Of a stretch of DNA of 64,000 nucleotides, positions 24,725 through 34,400 are shown piece by piece. Position numbers and translations under genes: made by a program. Below the pieces are notes generated by a model, which was not told the origin of the DNA, searched no databases, and saw only the letters and a list, made by a program, of their open reading frames with translations. How positions within the stretch are numbered: position 1 is the first letter of the stretch; each line of letters starts with the position of its first letter. Origin of the DNA: Babylonia areolata (lineage: Eukaryota; Mollusca; Gastropoda; Neogastropoda; Buccinidae); contig NC_134905.1 of NCBI RefSeq assembly GCF_041734735.1, positions 12,251,714 through 12,315,713 on the forward strand, given 5' to 3'.

Positions 24725-24726
<2 letters not shown>
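20700..24726 (+). mobile_element. RTE-like LINE, apparently full length, flanked by TA microsatellites
   Basis: A GC-rich 5' region (20700-21400), one long reading frame to 24700, and a very short 3' UTR ending at a 54-bp TA tract. A TA tract also precedes it. Its GC content is clearly higher than the surroundings. It is colinear with the decayed copy at 5920-9240, including similar words in the 5' UTR. It interrupts the N-terminal part of the F1 piggyBac transposase region. Confidence 0.85.
21518..24700 (+). CDS. LINE ORF2 polyprotein: endonuclease, reverse transcriptase, zinc finger
   Basis: 1060 codons from the first ATG, with no interruption. Residues about 1-245 form an AP-type endonuclease with SEVRFAG (Glu33), GDFNARVG (Asp144, Asn146), SKHWHLIDY and TDHRLV (His240). 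Reverse transcriptase spans about 480-800 with GKAAGVDGIPPEAWK, FVDLTKAFDTVS (first catalytic Asp), GNGVKQGCVLAPTLF and FADD (740-743). A C-terminal zinc finger reads CNRC-x12-H-x3-C. All key residues I can check are kept, so it may be recent or active. The start is odd: the conserved first strand of the endonuclease (KVACWNIRT) is encoded just upstream of this ATG, and the frame is open from 21402, so translation probably begins upstream, perhaps without AUG or by coupling. No ORF1 was recognised. Confidence 0.9.
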   Translation: MRDSADSNHPERRSALVAHELQRLNIDIAAVSEVRFAGKGSLQEHGAGYTLYWSGKPETERRLYGVGFMVRSTIASKLENLPTGHSDRIMSMRLPLRNKQHATLFSVYAPTLQADPTEKVKFYTDLRNLVQNTPADDKVIILGDFNARVGQDSEAWKGVLGKHGVGNCNDNGRLLLEFCAEQQFTITNTIFQQKDSLKTTWMHPRSKHWHLIDYILMRQRDVRDILHTRVMPSAECHTDHRLVRSKLRLHFKPKPKKGGAPRKKFQVGNFQSAEVKAEFQAKLQDKLEDPSCPTDPSPEALWAQLKSAILQSSEEVLVFSSKKNKDWFDENNQEIQELLAKKRSAHQAHLAQPSCPVKKATFRLICSNLQRKLREIQNGWWTNLAERAQLCADTGDYRGLYEALKAVYGPSYQVQSPLRSADGQALFTDKTSILNRWSEHFQALFSANRMVQDSAILRIPQQPVKLQLDELPTLEETVKAIEQLKCGKAAGVDGIPPEAWKNGGPALHSKLHNLFVCCWEQSKLPQDLRDAVIITLYKNKGEKSDCSNYRGITLLSIAGKILARVLLNRLVPTIAEEHLPESQCGFRTNRGTTDMVFVLRQLQEKCREQNKGLYATFVDLTKAFDTVSRKGLWEIMKRLGCPPKFLSMVIQLHEEQRGQVRHSNDLSEPFPIGNGVKQGCVLAPTLFTIFFSMMLQQATEDLGDDDGIFIRYRTDGSLFNLRRLQAHTKTLEQLIRELLFADDAALVAHTEAALQRITSCFAEAAQLFGLEVSLKKTEVLHQPAPREEFHAPHINIGETELKSVHQFSYLGCTISSDAKIDKEIDNRLAKANSAFGRLYKRVWNNKHLKKDTKISVYRAVVLPTLLYGSETWVTYRHHIRLLDRFHQRCLRTILSIHWSDYITNVEVLEQAKTISIEAVLLKTQLRWAGHVSRMEDHRLPKIALYGELSTGHRDRGAPKKRYKDSLKKALSACHIDHRQWSAVAADRETWRRTIHQAVSSFENNRRASLEDKRRRRKNHDAAAANPDQTFPCNRCGRLCFSRIGLVSHERACIRRGQRPS

Positions 24727-24781
<55 letters not shown>
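24727..24781. repeat. TA microsatellite at the LINE 3' end
   Basis: About 54 bp of alternating TA immediately after the LINE 3' UTR and directly before the resumed F1 piggyBac sequence. Confidence 0.9.
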
Positions 24782-24783
<2 letters not shown>

Positions 24784-25100
24784 GCATACAGACTCACCAT
24801 TTTCAGTCCAACCACTGGTAAAAACACCAGCAAAGTCATCCGTTTCCTCAGTGATTTCGTTGTCAGTGTCGTTCAGCTGGCACATGGTCAGGACTTGCTT
24901 TCCTCTCCACTGTAAACACCCTCTTCAGCGGCCGAATCTATTTCTAGTTCATCGGGATATGGTTCAAAATCACTGTCCGACGAACCAACATTATCTCCTT
25001 CAACATCGGAGCCTTCAGTTTGGATCATTTCCAAAGTAGCTTCAACGCTGTTTTGTGTTTGACCTCTCCTACCGTGTCGAACACTTCGACGCGATGCCAT
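24784..25100 (-). pseudogene. piggyBac transposase N-terminal fragment (family F1)
   Basis: Minus strand: MASRRSVRHGRRGQTQNSVE, then LEMIQTEGSDVEGDNVG, acidic residues, and after a frame change TEETDDFAGVFTSGWTEN before the TA tract. It parallels 18387-18833 closely. The acidic leader and position just inside the 5' TIR fit piggyBac. The rest of the gene was displaced by the LINE and deletions. Confidence 0.72.
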
Positions 25101-25360
25101 CTTGTCAAACAACTTGCAGAGCTGACCGAGGGTATGCTTCGTTGTCGTCTGCTAATGAGCGTGTCACTGCACACACGCTGTGTGTGTGAATGAAAAGTTG
25201 GCCGGAGATAACTTAAGAATCAGTTCTGCTTTTGAGTTTCGTATCCGACATGTCACTCCAGCAGCGCAACTTTTCAAAATCCAAATCCGCATATGCGGAC
25301 ATTGGCATCGAACGCTTTTTCCGACGACATCCGCATATGTGGACAATGGCAACGAGTGAG

Positions 25361-26213
25361 TTAAACATTACATTTTGAAATTATACTCAATACATAAAAA
25401 GCTTGTGTGTTTTACTGTCAGTGTACAGGGCTTTCACTATGTTCATTCGCCCAAGTGGTCTTTTTCGGAAAATATTCAAATCAATACGATGAGTGGACTT
25501 TACAGATCTGTTGGCTGAGCCCTGAAGGTCATGGGCAAAAATCAGTTGCATACACATATTTATACACATTCAAAGCGCGTGCTCATATTCTTTGCGAAGG
25601 CGAATGACGCCATTTTGTTTCAAGTTGTTGACCTGCCCGTTCAATTCGATATTCAATGGACAATACACGATAACATGTGATGGAAAGTTGGAGAAGGAGA
25701 CCCTTAAATATTTATTCAGAGAAAGATTTGTGAACGCCTCATCACTTACTGGATTATGCCCCAAACTGCCATAAAAATATCCACAGAATCAGTCCGAATT
25801 CACAGTTAAAAATTGTAAACCATGCGAGTTAATACCCTTGAACTGATCACGATGAAACGAAAAAATTTCCAGTCTTGACTTTTCTCAAAATGAAGTCCTT
25901 TTCACTTCTTACGATGTTTAGAAGTACTTGTACTTGGCTCTACATGTTATTAGTTTAGCAAAATACTAAATTTTCATATCAACTTTAAAACTATAAAACT
26001 AGATTGAACATAAAAAAGAAATTGAATCGACTGTGTCTTACTACATTCGCGGCGGGTGTAACTAAACTTGTACATCTATCTAGATCTAGAGAAAATGGCT
26101 AAATGTTGCAGTGTGATTAAGGTGATAGCCATTAAAAAGAATTTTTTATTGCCCTTAAAATTTTTTTGAATGCCCAAGATACACTAGAATAATATGATTT
26201 AAACAGTGTTAAG
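25361..26213 (+). repeat. HINE-like copy 2, resumed body: left arm of a long inverted repeat
   Basis: Continues the sequence interrupted at 15729 and matches copy 1 (13660-14510) almost base for base. It is also the inverse of 26668-27434. Both strands keep the same short open frames as copy 1, including about 60 codons ending LTGLCPKLP, which I do not recognise. Confidence 0.85.
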
Positions 26214-26667
26214 GGCAATTAAAAATTCCAGCGAAAATCCGACCCCCAACAGAGAAAGGAAAGACAGGATTGACTTAGAGGTAGAAAAAAACGAACGAAT
26301 CGAGGGTGCCGAGTCGAATCGAGTACACAGAATGTAAGAATACAATAAACACAAGCCGCATGCAGCAAAATAAGGCCAAATGAATACGCTTAATAGCCAA
26401 AAAAAGCGTAAGACGAGACAGAGCGTAAACCTGACAAGATGGCGTAGAGAGCCTTAGCCAAAGGAATGATTCAGCGCTTATAGCTTTTAGAGACGTTTGA
26501 TTGGCTGAGAGCGGGCGGGCCCGTCTTTTCACTGTTAGCCGCGCGAAATTTGGCCAAGCAGAGCAAACCAATAGGCCTAGTTTGCATCAGTTTGACATGG
26601 TAAGTATATGTAACACCAAACATGGAGTATAATACAAACTCCTCCTTTTAAGTCCGCGGTAAAGGAG
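26214..26667 (-). mobile_element. Solo terminal repeat of a DIRS-like retroelement (fossil)
   Basis: Shares long stretches with 57543-57826 and 60062-60105, next to DIRS-like coding sequence: GGAGTATAATACAAACTCC, GACATGGTAAGTATATG and the GATTGGCTGAGA-type region. No coding part is present. It sits as the spacer between the arms of the inverted repeat. Fossil status and family are inferred by association. Confidence 0.5.
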
Positions 26668-27931
26668 ACGTGGCTATCGCCGCAATCACACTGCAACATT
26701 TAGCCATTTTCTCTGGATCTAGATAGATGTACAAGTTTAGTTACACCCGCTGCGAATGTAGCACGACATGGTCGATTCAATTTCTCTTTTATGTTCATTC
26801 TAGTTTTATAGTTTTAAAGTTGATATGAAAATTTAGTATTTTATTAAACTAATAACATGTAGAGCCAAGTACAAGTACTTCTAAACGTCGTAAGAAGTGA
26901 AAAGGACTTCATTTTGAGGAAAGTCAAGACTGGAAATTTTTTCGTTTCATCGTGATCAGTTCAAGGTATTAACTCGCATGGTTTACAATTTTTACTGTGA
27001 ATTCGGACTGATTCTGTGGATATTTTTATGGCAGTTTGGGGCATAATCCAGTAAGTGATGAGGCGTTCACAAATCTTTCTCTGAATAAATATTTAACGGT
27101 CTCCTTCTCCAACTTTCCATCACATGTTGTCATGTATTGTCCATTGAATATAGGATTGAACGGGCAGGTCAACAACTTGAAACAAAATGGCGTCGTTTGC
27201 GTTTGCGAAGAAGAGCACACTCTTTGAATGTGTATAAATATGTGTATGCAATTGATTTTTGCCCATGACCTTCAGGGCTCAGCCAACAGATCTGTAAAGT
27301 CCACTCATCGTATTGATTTGAGTATTTTCCGAAAAAGACCACTTGGGCGAATGAACATAGTGAAAGCCCTGTACACTGACAGTAAAACACACAAGCTTTT
27401 TATGTATTGAGTATAATTTCAAAATGTTATGTTTAAGATGAGAAAGATCAGTTTAAAGCAAATTAAGTCCCCTAGCATTGATTACAGATTAATTTCCCTT
27501 TTTTACTATCTGCACCAAAAACGTTTGCAAAATAAATAAAACTTCCATGCTTAGCAAAAGAAGTTCCTGTTTGAACAAAAAATGATAATAATGACTGCTC
27601 TTGTTGTTGTGTCAGAATATCCGATCAAAGTGCCAAGTTCAGAGAATACAAAAAATATAAATATAACAGTAAATGCAGTTTGCATGTAATTTGGCTTCTT
27701 TTTTTATTTTTTTGTGCCCATCCCAGAGGTGCAATATTGTTTTAAACAAGATGACTGGAAAGAACTGAATTTTTCCTATTTTTATGCCTTATTTGGTGTC
27801 AACTGACAAAGTATTTGCAGAGAAAATGTCAATGTTAAAGTTTACCATGGACAGACACAGACACACACACACACACAGACAACCGAACGCTGGGTTAAAA
27901 CATAGACTCACTTTGTTTACACAAGTGAGTC
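26668..27931 (-). repeat. HINE-like body in inverted orientation: right arm of the inverted repeat
   Basis: Inverse of 15195-15729 plus 25361-26123, ending with the family's left terminus inverted (TTTACACAAGTGAGTC, at 27931). Its CATCTTAAACAT site at about 27430 is intact, so it serves as an empty-site control for the piggyBac insertion in the left arm. Confidence 0.88.
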
Positions 27932-28299
27932 AAAAAAGAGTAGAAGATTAGAATAGTGTTATTACCTCAAATACAATGATATATTAATCGCATGCAAAAA
28001 AAAAATGGTTGAGTGATGTCAGATGCGTCGTAGCGCTGTTGATAAGACTACTTGCTTCCAAACAGAACATCCTTGGTTTGAACTCGCTAGCAAGCCTTTT
28101 TTTTTTTCTTCCCAAGCTCATCAGTGTGTATCACAAGTGAGTCTTGAAAGTCTTTCCTCTCTTGTGCAGTGATGTTGACATGCATGAAACTTACAGGTGT
28201 TTGATCAAGTGAAGTCAGCATGCATGTGCCTTTAAGAAATATCATTTAATTACACATACTTAACTGTGACTCGATTTTGTGTCCTTAGCACTGACGTAA

Positions 28300-28488
<189 letters not shown>

Positions 28489-29650
28489 TGGTGGCAGGGG
28501 CTGGTTTCCTTGTGGGCAGCATTTTGTCATCCTATCGTCCATCCTCTTGCAGCTGAATCAGAGGGCAGCACTCCAATCTCCTCTGACTGTCACGCTTTTA
28601 ATCATGAGAATGTCGAGTCCGCTCACCACCACAACAGCCTTGGGCTTTAGGCCGATGACACATAGGAGCTGAGTGGTGTTAAACCAGCGTCATGGGGTGA
28701 AGCAGTGGTGTGATGTGTTGTGTGGCTTTGATGTTGTGCTGTATGGTATTCATTGCATGGATGTTTGTGAGTGGGTTTCTGTTTCTTGGTGTGAATGTTT
28801 TGGGACAGTTCTGACTGAAGGTTTCTGTCAGGGTGGGGTTTCTTGGTGTGAACATTTGGGGACAGTTCTGACTGAAAGGAACTTGTTCAGTTTAGTGCAT
28901 CCTCTCTCCCTCTCCCCCTCCCTGTTCCACACCTACCCCACATCCTCCATACCTTCTCACTTTCTCTCTGCCAACTGTGTCCCGTCTGACATTCCCCCTC
29001 CACCCTCAAACCACACACAAAAAAATTTTTTTAAGTGCTTGCTCCTTCATAACTGAGCGTGGAAAATACCTCCCTGGTTACTGTGGATTGTTATATGCAT
29101 GTGATAGACATACTGTGTATGACTGTAGATTCTAAACACTCCTACCCCCCAGTCCCAGCTGACATCCCCACTCCCCCACCGTTTCTTTATTATCTAATGA
29201 CATAGAAAAGGCAAAGGCTGAATCTGTCTGCGTGTTGTGACAGAGGGTAGAGACCAAACCCTGCTGATAACCTCATAGTGTCCAGAATATAATTATTTGT
29301 ATTTAGTGGACATAATCAATTACCAGGTGATTGGTATTTGTATTACAAAAAGATGTGTACAGCACATCCTGATTCCATGACTTGCCCCCTTTGACAAGAC
29401 AACCTTCATCAACCCAAAACCCAATACCTGAACAGCTTGACCACAAGGGTGCAAGCCAGTAGGTTGTTAAACTCTATGTCCCAGTCATGTTGTCTCAAAT
29501 CCAGTGGAACTGTATTGCATCACTGCTGTCAACCCAATCCTTATCAAGAAATGAGGAAAGAAAAAATTGTATGGAAGAAACATTCTTTGTAAAATTAGAA
29601 GACAAATATAGTGAAGCTCCAGTACACAGTTGTCACTCTTTTTATGTGTT
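28489..29650 (+). other. Probable AMMECR1 3' UTR and downstream sequence
   Basis: Follows the stop codon with no intervening splice signal that I can defend. No AATAAA hexamer is seen close by; the first clear cluster is near 30446 inside a repeat. The 3' end of the transcript therefore cannot be fixed. T- and GT-rich. Confidence 0.4.
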
Positions 29651-29654
29651 TTTT

Positions 29655-30204
29655 TAGAATTGTTATGATGTCCCAGGGACCTCCTCAGCGAAAATTCAGT
29701 GCATGCTTTAAGTTTTCAAAGCGTCAGTGACGCATATTATGCATTCTCAGAAGCCTTGTTAGGTATAGACAATAGATTTTGGTGTCTCAGGTGTCCCACC
29801 CCCACCCCAACCCCAGCCCGTTCCACAACTCCCTTCCCCCAACCACAACTCTCTTGTAGGGATGCTATGGGCTTTTTCACAGTTTCAGTATAAACTGTTT
29901 CCCCACTTTCTGGAGATTCTGTGTTAGAAATTTCCAATTTTATATCGGTCTCTTTGTATCTGCCCTGCCTTTTTTTTTCCCTTCTTTTTCTTTCTGTTTT
30001 CTCTTCCTTTCTTATTTCAAACTTTCCTGGTTCCAGCCACCTGTATTTTTTCTTGAATATTTTTTGTCTTTTTCTGGACTTGATAATAAGGCATTCTTGT
30101 GATGTTGTATTCTTTTTGTGCATAGGATGTGGGATTAGCCTTCTGGTATCTTTTGGTTTTGTATGTCTAATATTATTTTACTATATAAATATATAAAATT
30201 TTGT

Positions 30205-30247
<43 letters not shown>

Positions 30248-30460
30248 TCAGTTTTTTAATACTCTGGTGAAAAATTGATGGAAAAGTCAATGTCCTGGGT
30301 TTATTTGCATGAATATGATTACTTGTGCCAGTTCTTTCTAGTATTTTAAAAATATCTTTTTCAGTTTACTCAGGATTTATATTGACAGTGTTTTCGGCCG
30401 TATTATGTCCCTGTGTGATTGGCAGGGCTGTAAGCAACAATGACAAATAAATAAATCAGT
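29655..30460 (+). repeat. Repeat R, interspersed family, copy with the AAGCAACAA tail
   Basis: Start ATGATGTCCCAGGGACC, then GCGTCAGTGACGCAT and CTCAGAAGCC, then CTGTGTTAGAAATTTCC, and an end GGCTGTAAGCAACAATGACA. The same words recur at 39560-39800, 42040-42110 and 51470-51640. Class unknown, possibly a SINE or LINE 3' region. A TA/GT microsatellite lies at 30206-30247. Confidence 0.5.
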
Positions 30461-30964
30461 CAGTAAATATATGTCAAAAGATGCTAAATAAAAAAAACCA
30501 CAATGAATATATTATGCTATTTCAAAACAAACAAAAAACAAAAAATCAGATGGAATTTTCAAAGTTCAAGTGCAGTGTGTAAATCAAAGACATGTTTTGG
30601 GAATTTTTAAAGGTCTCAAATGGTGGACCAAGGGGGATTATTGAGGGGAAAAAATCCAACCCAACCAAAAACAACACAACTGAAATTGTTTGCTGTGAAG
30701 GTCCGACAGAACCAGCAGATGGAATTGTGTCCTGTAAAGATTGTTTGATGAAACACTGCTGTTGAGAAAAGGATGTTTCAATTGCCAGAACAGATATACC
30801 TGTGCATATCTTTTTGGTATTAGATTGCATGATATCATAAATCTGAAATGTTAGAGTGGAAAAAACAGAACAGGAGACGACTGATGCCTTGAATGTGTGA
30901 AGCACAACAGCACACGTGTGATGAAGGCAGGCAACAAACAACAGTGTGTGACTTTGTTGCCACA

Positions 30965-31250
30965 CCAGTAATGTGACCCAGAACTACTACAGGATAGACA
31001 TCCCACAGGAACCGCCCACCTGTGCTTGTAAGATGTCTACAAGAGAGATCGAAGTCCTTGAATGTCAGCATGAACACCTGGGAAGCTACAGATGGTGCAG
31101 AAAGGCCTCTACAAGTTTGAAGAGATGCTTGCCCATTATTTCCAAGACAAAAAACTGAGGAGAAAGGTCCAAAGCCAGACAGACCAGTGTCAGCTTTCAC
31201 CTGTGCGCAGTGTGAGAAGGACTGTCACTCCTGTAATGGCCTGTTCAGTG
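30965..31250 (+). pseudogene. 3' remnant of an RTE-like LINE ORF2
   Basis: Fragments in more than one frame match the end of the RTE-like protein: DVYKRDRSP, QMVQKGLYKFEEMLAHYF, DKKLRRKVQ, and finally FTCAQCEKDCHSCNGLFSG, a degraded C-terminal zinc finger. Upstream parts are absent, so it is 5'-truncated and frame-broken. A SINE-B follows immediately. Confidence 0.6.
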
Positions 31251-31665
31251 GCGGCTTGGTGGTAATGTGTCTGCCCAGGAAGCAGCAGAATCTAAGGCTG
31301 CAGGATTGAATCCCACACTAGCTGGTACTTTCTCCCCTGCCACTAGACCTTAAGAGGTGGTCTGGATGCTAGTCATTCGGATGAGATGATAAATCGAAGT
31401 CCGATTTGTAGCATGCATTTAGCTAATGTAAAAGAAACCTTGGTAACAGTTGGGTTGTCCTGGCAAAATTCTGTAGAAACATCCACTTTGATAGGAAAAC
31501 AAATGGTTGCATGCAGAAAAAAAGGGGTGGTGCTGCACTGTAGTGATGCACTCTACCTGGGGAGAACAGCCTGAATTTCACACAGAGAAATCTTTTTGAC
31601 AAGGAGTAATACAATTTGTACACTGCACTACACTGCACTACACTACACTACACTACACTACAATG
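31248..31665 (+). mobile_element. SINE-B, best copy, with ACTAC-repeat tail
   Basis: tRNA-like head (GGTGGTAATGTGTCTGCC and B-box-like GGATTGAATCCC), then CTAGACCTTAAGAGGTGGTC, ATGAGATGATAAATCGAAG, TGGCAAAATTCTGTAGAAAC, CTGGGGAGAACAGCCTGAAT and TTCACACAGAGAAATC, and a tail of five-base CACTA-type repeats (31618-31665). Other copies lie at 12500 and 52690, with a partial one at 43795. Confidence 0.75.
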
Positions 31666-31669
31666 CCCC

Positions 31670-33480
31670 AAGAATGACAGGTGGCGAAGGGACAGAGGAC
31701 ACCCGGACAAATTGCAGTGCAGTTACTGACAGTACCTGTGACTCGGGCAGAGTGTTGTGGATAAAGTGGTTACTGGGGCATCTGACTTGTTTCACTCCCA
31801 CATGTTATGTTATTCATGTGTTTGTTTGATCTTGCTGACTGTCAGGATTCTTACCAATTACTGTGCCTTCACTCAGCAACCACCGTCACCCTTCCAGTGG
31901 TAATGTTCAGGCTGTGTAACTAAAGATAGGAACCTTGGTTATGAAGAATTATTTCACTTCTTCTGATGAGTTTGACATTTTGCACCATGCTGATGTTCAG
32001 CATATCTATGTTGATATGCTGTGTGTGAATGCATGTGGTTCAAATGCCCATTTGTTTGATTTGATTTTTGAGGGCATGGGGAGGGGGTGGGGGGTGGGGG
32101 GGATGTGAGTGTGTTTTTGGTTAGAATTGTGAACCAAGGGTCTACATTGCTGGGGAAGTATTGGGAGGGGGATGTGTGTACTGTAGAACATTGATTATTG
32201 TTATTACTTTGTTGACAGCTTTTTGTGTGTGTGGTTTTTTTGTTGTTGTTTTTTTGCTTGAAGATTGAAGGATGATGCTGTGGTGTAAGATAATGGCCTT
32301 GATGGAGTGACTCTTTTCTTGCTGACATGGTTTATGGGCTCTTTGTTGGAGGTCTTTACACATTTACCCCTTGACCTCTGCCTGCGAACATGTTTGTCAG
32401 TGATGGGCTGTTGCCTGAGAGAAGATGGTGGTGTTAGAGGTCAGGACTCGGTCAGTCACTATTTAGTATTTGGACTTTTTACTCTTAGAACTGCATTATT
32501 ATTGTTCTGCAAAATTAATGACACCACACAGAAGCGCAGAATAAGTAGTTCTTGCATCTCAGTGTCATGCCACACCGATGTCACTTCAAGGTTCAGCAGC
32601 CACTCGGTTGAAAAAAGAAGGTGGTTGTTGCTGTTGTGTAATTTTCTTTGGCTGTTAGAATTTATTTCTTTTTTTGTATCTTCCAATACATTATCACTAG
32701 TTTTTCATGATAAGATATAGTATATCAGGAGTTTCACAGACATTATGTTCTTTTTAATTATGAACTTGTGATGAGTGTAATTATATTTGTGGAGAAGTCT
32801 GTTGAGAGTGATAACCTGAGTTTTCTCCAGTCTCTCTCCACTGCTTAGGTTTGAAAATTCTGATTTTTTTTTCTAGTTTTTTTTTTTTTTTTCTATAACA
32901 TAATGATGGCCTGTTTTGGTATTTTTATGATAAACAACGGTTTTATAAGCTGTGCTTTTTGTTAACAGTAATATTCTGCACTTTGTTTTGTGCTTGAATA
33001 ATGGCCATGGTTGAATGTGCATGTGTGTGAACGTGTGTGTGAATGTGTGTGTGTGTGAGTTCAAATGTGTATTAGTCATAGTAAAACATTTTCTGAGTGT
33101 GTGTGTGTGTGTGTGTGTGTGTCTGTGTGTGTTCAAATAAGCGTTATTCTTAGTAAACCTTTTTCTGATTGGTATAGATTTAATGTAAATGCAGAAAGGA
33201 CACTCTGAGAACATAATGAACATGACTGAATGCAGAAAGGACTGACTGAGTGGAACACCTGGATGGTCCCAGACTGCTGGACAAATGGGGAAGGGGGGTG
33301 TAGGGGAGACAAGAAGGGGTAGACACAGAGAGTGACTGGAGGAAAATGAAAACAAGGATCCACATTTGAAATCTGACCAATCCAGTCTTGTAAAGAAGGG
33401 GTCAGTTGGTGTCAAAATTGGATTTTTATGAAAGATAAGGAAAAAAGTCTTACTCTTGAAGATACCTGTTAATGAGCATT
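31670..33480. other. No gene recognised; GT-rich microsatellites
   Basis: T/G-biased sequence with a G-rich run near 32075-32105 and GT microsatellite at about 33015-33130. A 137-codon open stretch at 32307-32720 shows no family resemblance. Confidence 0.4.
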
Positions 33481-34400
33481 TCCTCGAGTGATTGAAAAGA
33501 TAAATTTGCAATGGATGATAATCATTCAGAATTCTCACTTTTCATTGGATGAACAAAAGGCGTTATTGCATAATTATTGAAAATTCACATACTCTGTTGG
33601 ATGATTGAAGACATGTTTTTAATGTTGGATAAACATAGAAAATACCCACTTTTCATTTGATGGATGAGAATGATATTTCTAACTGGACAAACATTGAAAA
33701 TTTAATTCCCACTTTTTGAGTCCGAGGGTCAAATGTTTCCCTGCTTCAGTTTGTGAACAGATTTAGGTGGGGGTAATGATTGGAAATGCTGTTGAATGTG
33801 ATTTATGTTGGATACTTGGAGGAGGAATTAATTAATTGGTGAAGAATATCATGAAACAATTGTTAAAAATTTCATTTAAACAAATGTTGGAGAATGAGTT
33901 TGATTTGGAGTTGAAAAATCTCATTAATGATACATGTGATACTTTAACTGGACGATTGTGAACTTAAGATTCTCAATTATTGGATAGATGAAAAAGATTT
34001 ATTGCACAATAGTGGGAGAGTCCCATAGAGTTAAACTTTGTGTTGAATTACTATTTTGATTTATTTATTCCCATCCAATCATTGTTGAAATTTCCTTTTG
34101 GATGATTACTTGGAATTTTCTCTGGATATTTTTTGTGGATTCCTTTTTGATTATTGTTGAGAAAATGACCGTGGATGAGGGTAAGGTGTTTCAGACGTAT
34201 TTTATTTGATGAGTGTGAAGATTGACATTACATTGTTGAGTATAAGTCCAACTGAACTGTCGTTGAACTCTTTCATTGAATGAGTGTTGAACTGACTTGA
34301 GTGGTGAATGGGTGTTTGAGGAAGATTACCACAGATAAATGTGGTGATTTCAATTTGGATGATGCTGTGTTTGTGGATCTTGGAATGACCAAAAAAATGA
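33480..34400. repeat. Decayed long-period tandem repeat (about 65-70 bp)
   Basis: Recurring words such as TTGGATGA, ATTGAAAATT and AAWACCCACTTTT appear at intervals of roughly 65-70 bp, clearest at 33530-33715. Units are much diverged and the array fades toward 34400. Confidence 0.45.

Larger units (their letters stand above)
16788..25364 (-). mobile_element. piggyBac transposon, family F1, split by nested insertions
   Basis: 3' end at TTAA 16788-16791 (CTCACTCCATGCCAAGAG) and 5' end at TTAA 25361-25364 (inverse CTCACTCGTTGCCATTG), in the minus orientation. The 5' end carries two near copies of the TGTCCGCATATGCGGACA palindrome and the transposase N-terminus; the 3' end carries the transposase C-terminus. 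In between lie a LINE, a deletion-derived F1 copy, microsatellites and an RTE-like LINE, and the middle of the transposase is missing. That the two ends belong to one insertion is inferred from matching family, orientation and TTAA context. Confidence 0.65.
15191..28164 (+). mobile_element. HINE-like repeat, copy 2, greatly enlarged by nested insertions
   Basis: Left end at 15191 (TTTTGACTCACTTGTGTAAA, with the hairpin partner AAGTGAGTC), body to TTAA at 15726-15729, then 9.6 kb of foreign DNA. The body resumes at TTAA 25361-25364 with the same next base as in copies 1 and 4. It continues to about 26213, followed by a spacer and an inverted copy of the whole body (26668-27931), a tRNA-like segment (about 28030-28095), and the family's right end to about 28164. 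It fills almost all of AMMECR1 intron 3. Confidence 0.7.

Noticed and set aside
32307-32720. 137-codon open frame, hydrophobic
   Set aside because: No family resemblance, no splice or start context, T-rich composition; expected by chance in a window this size.
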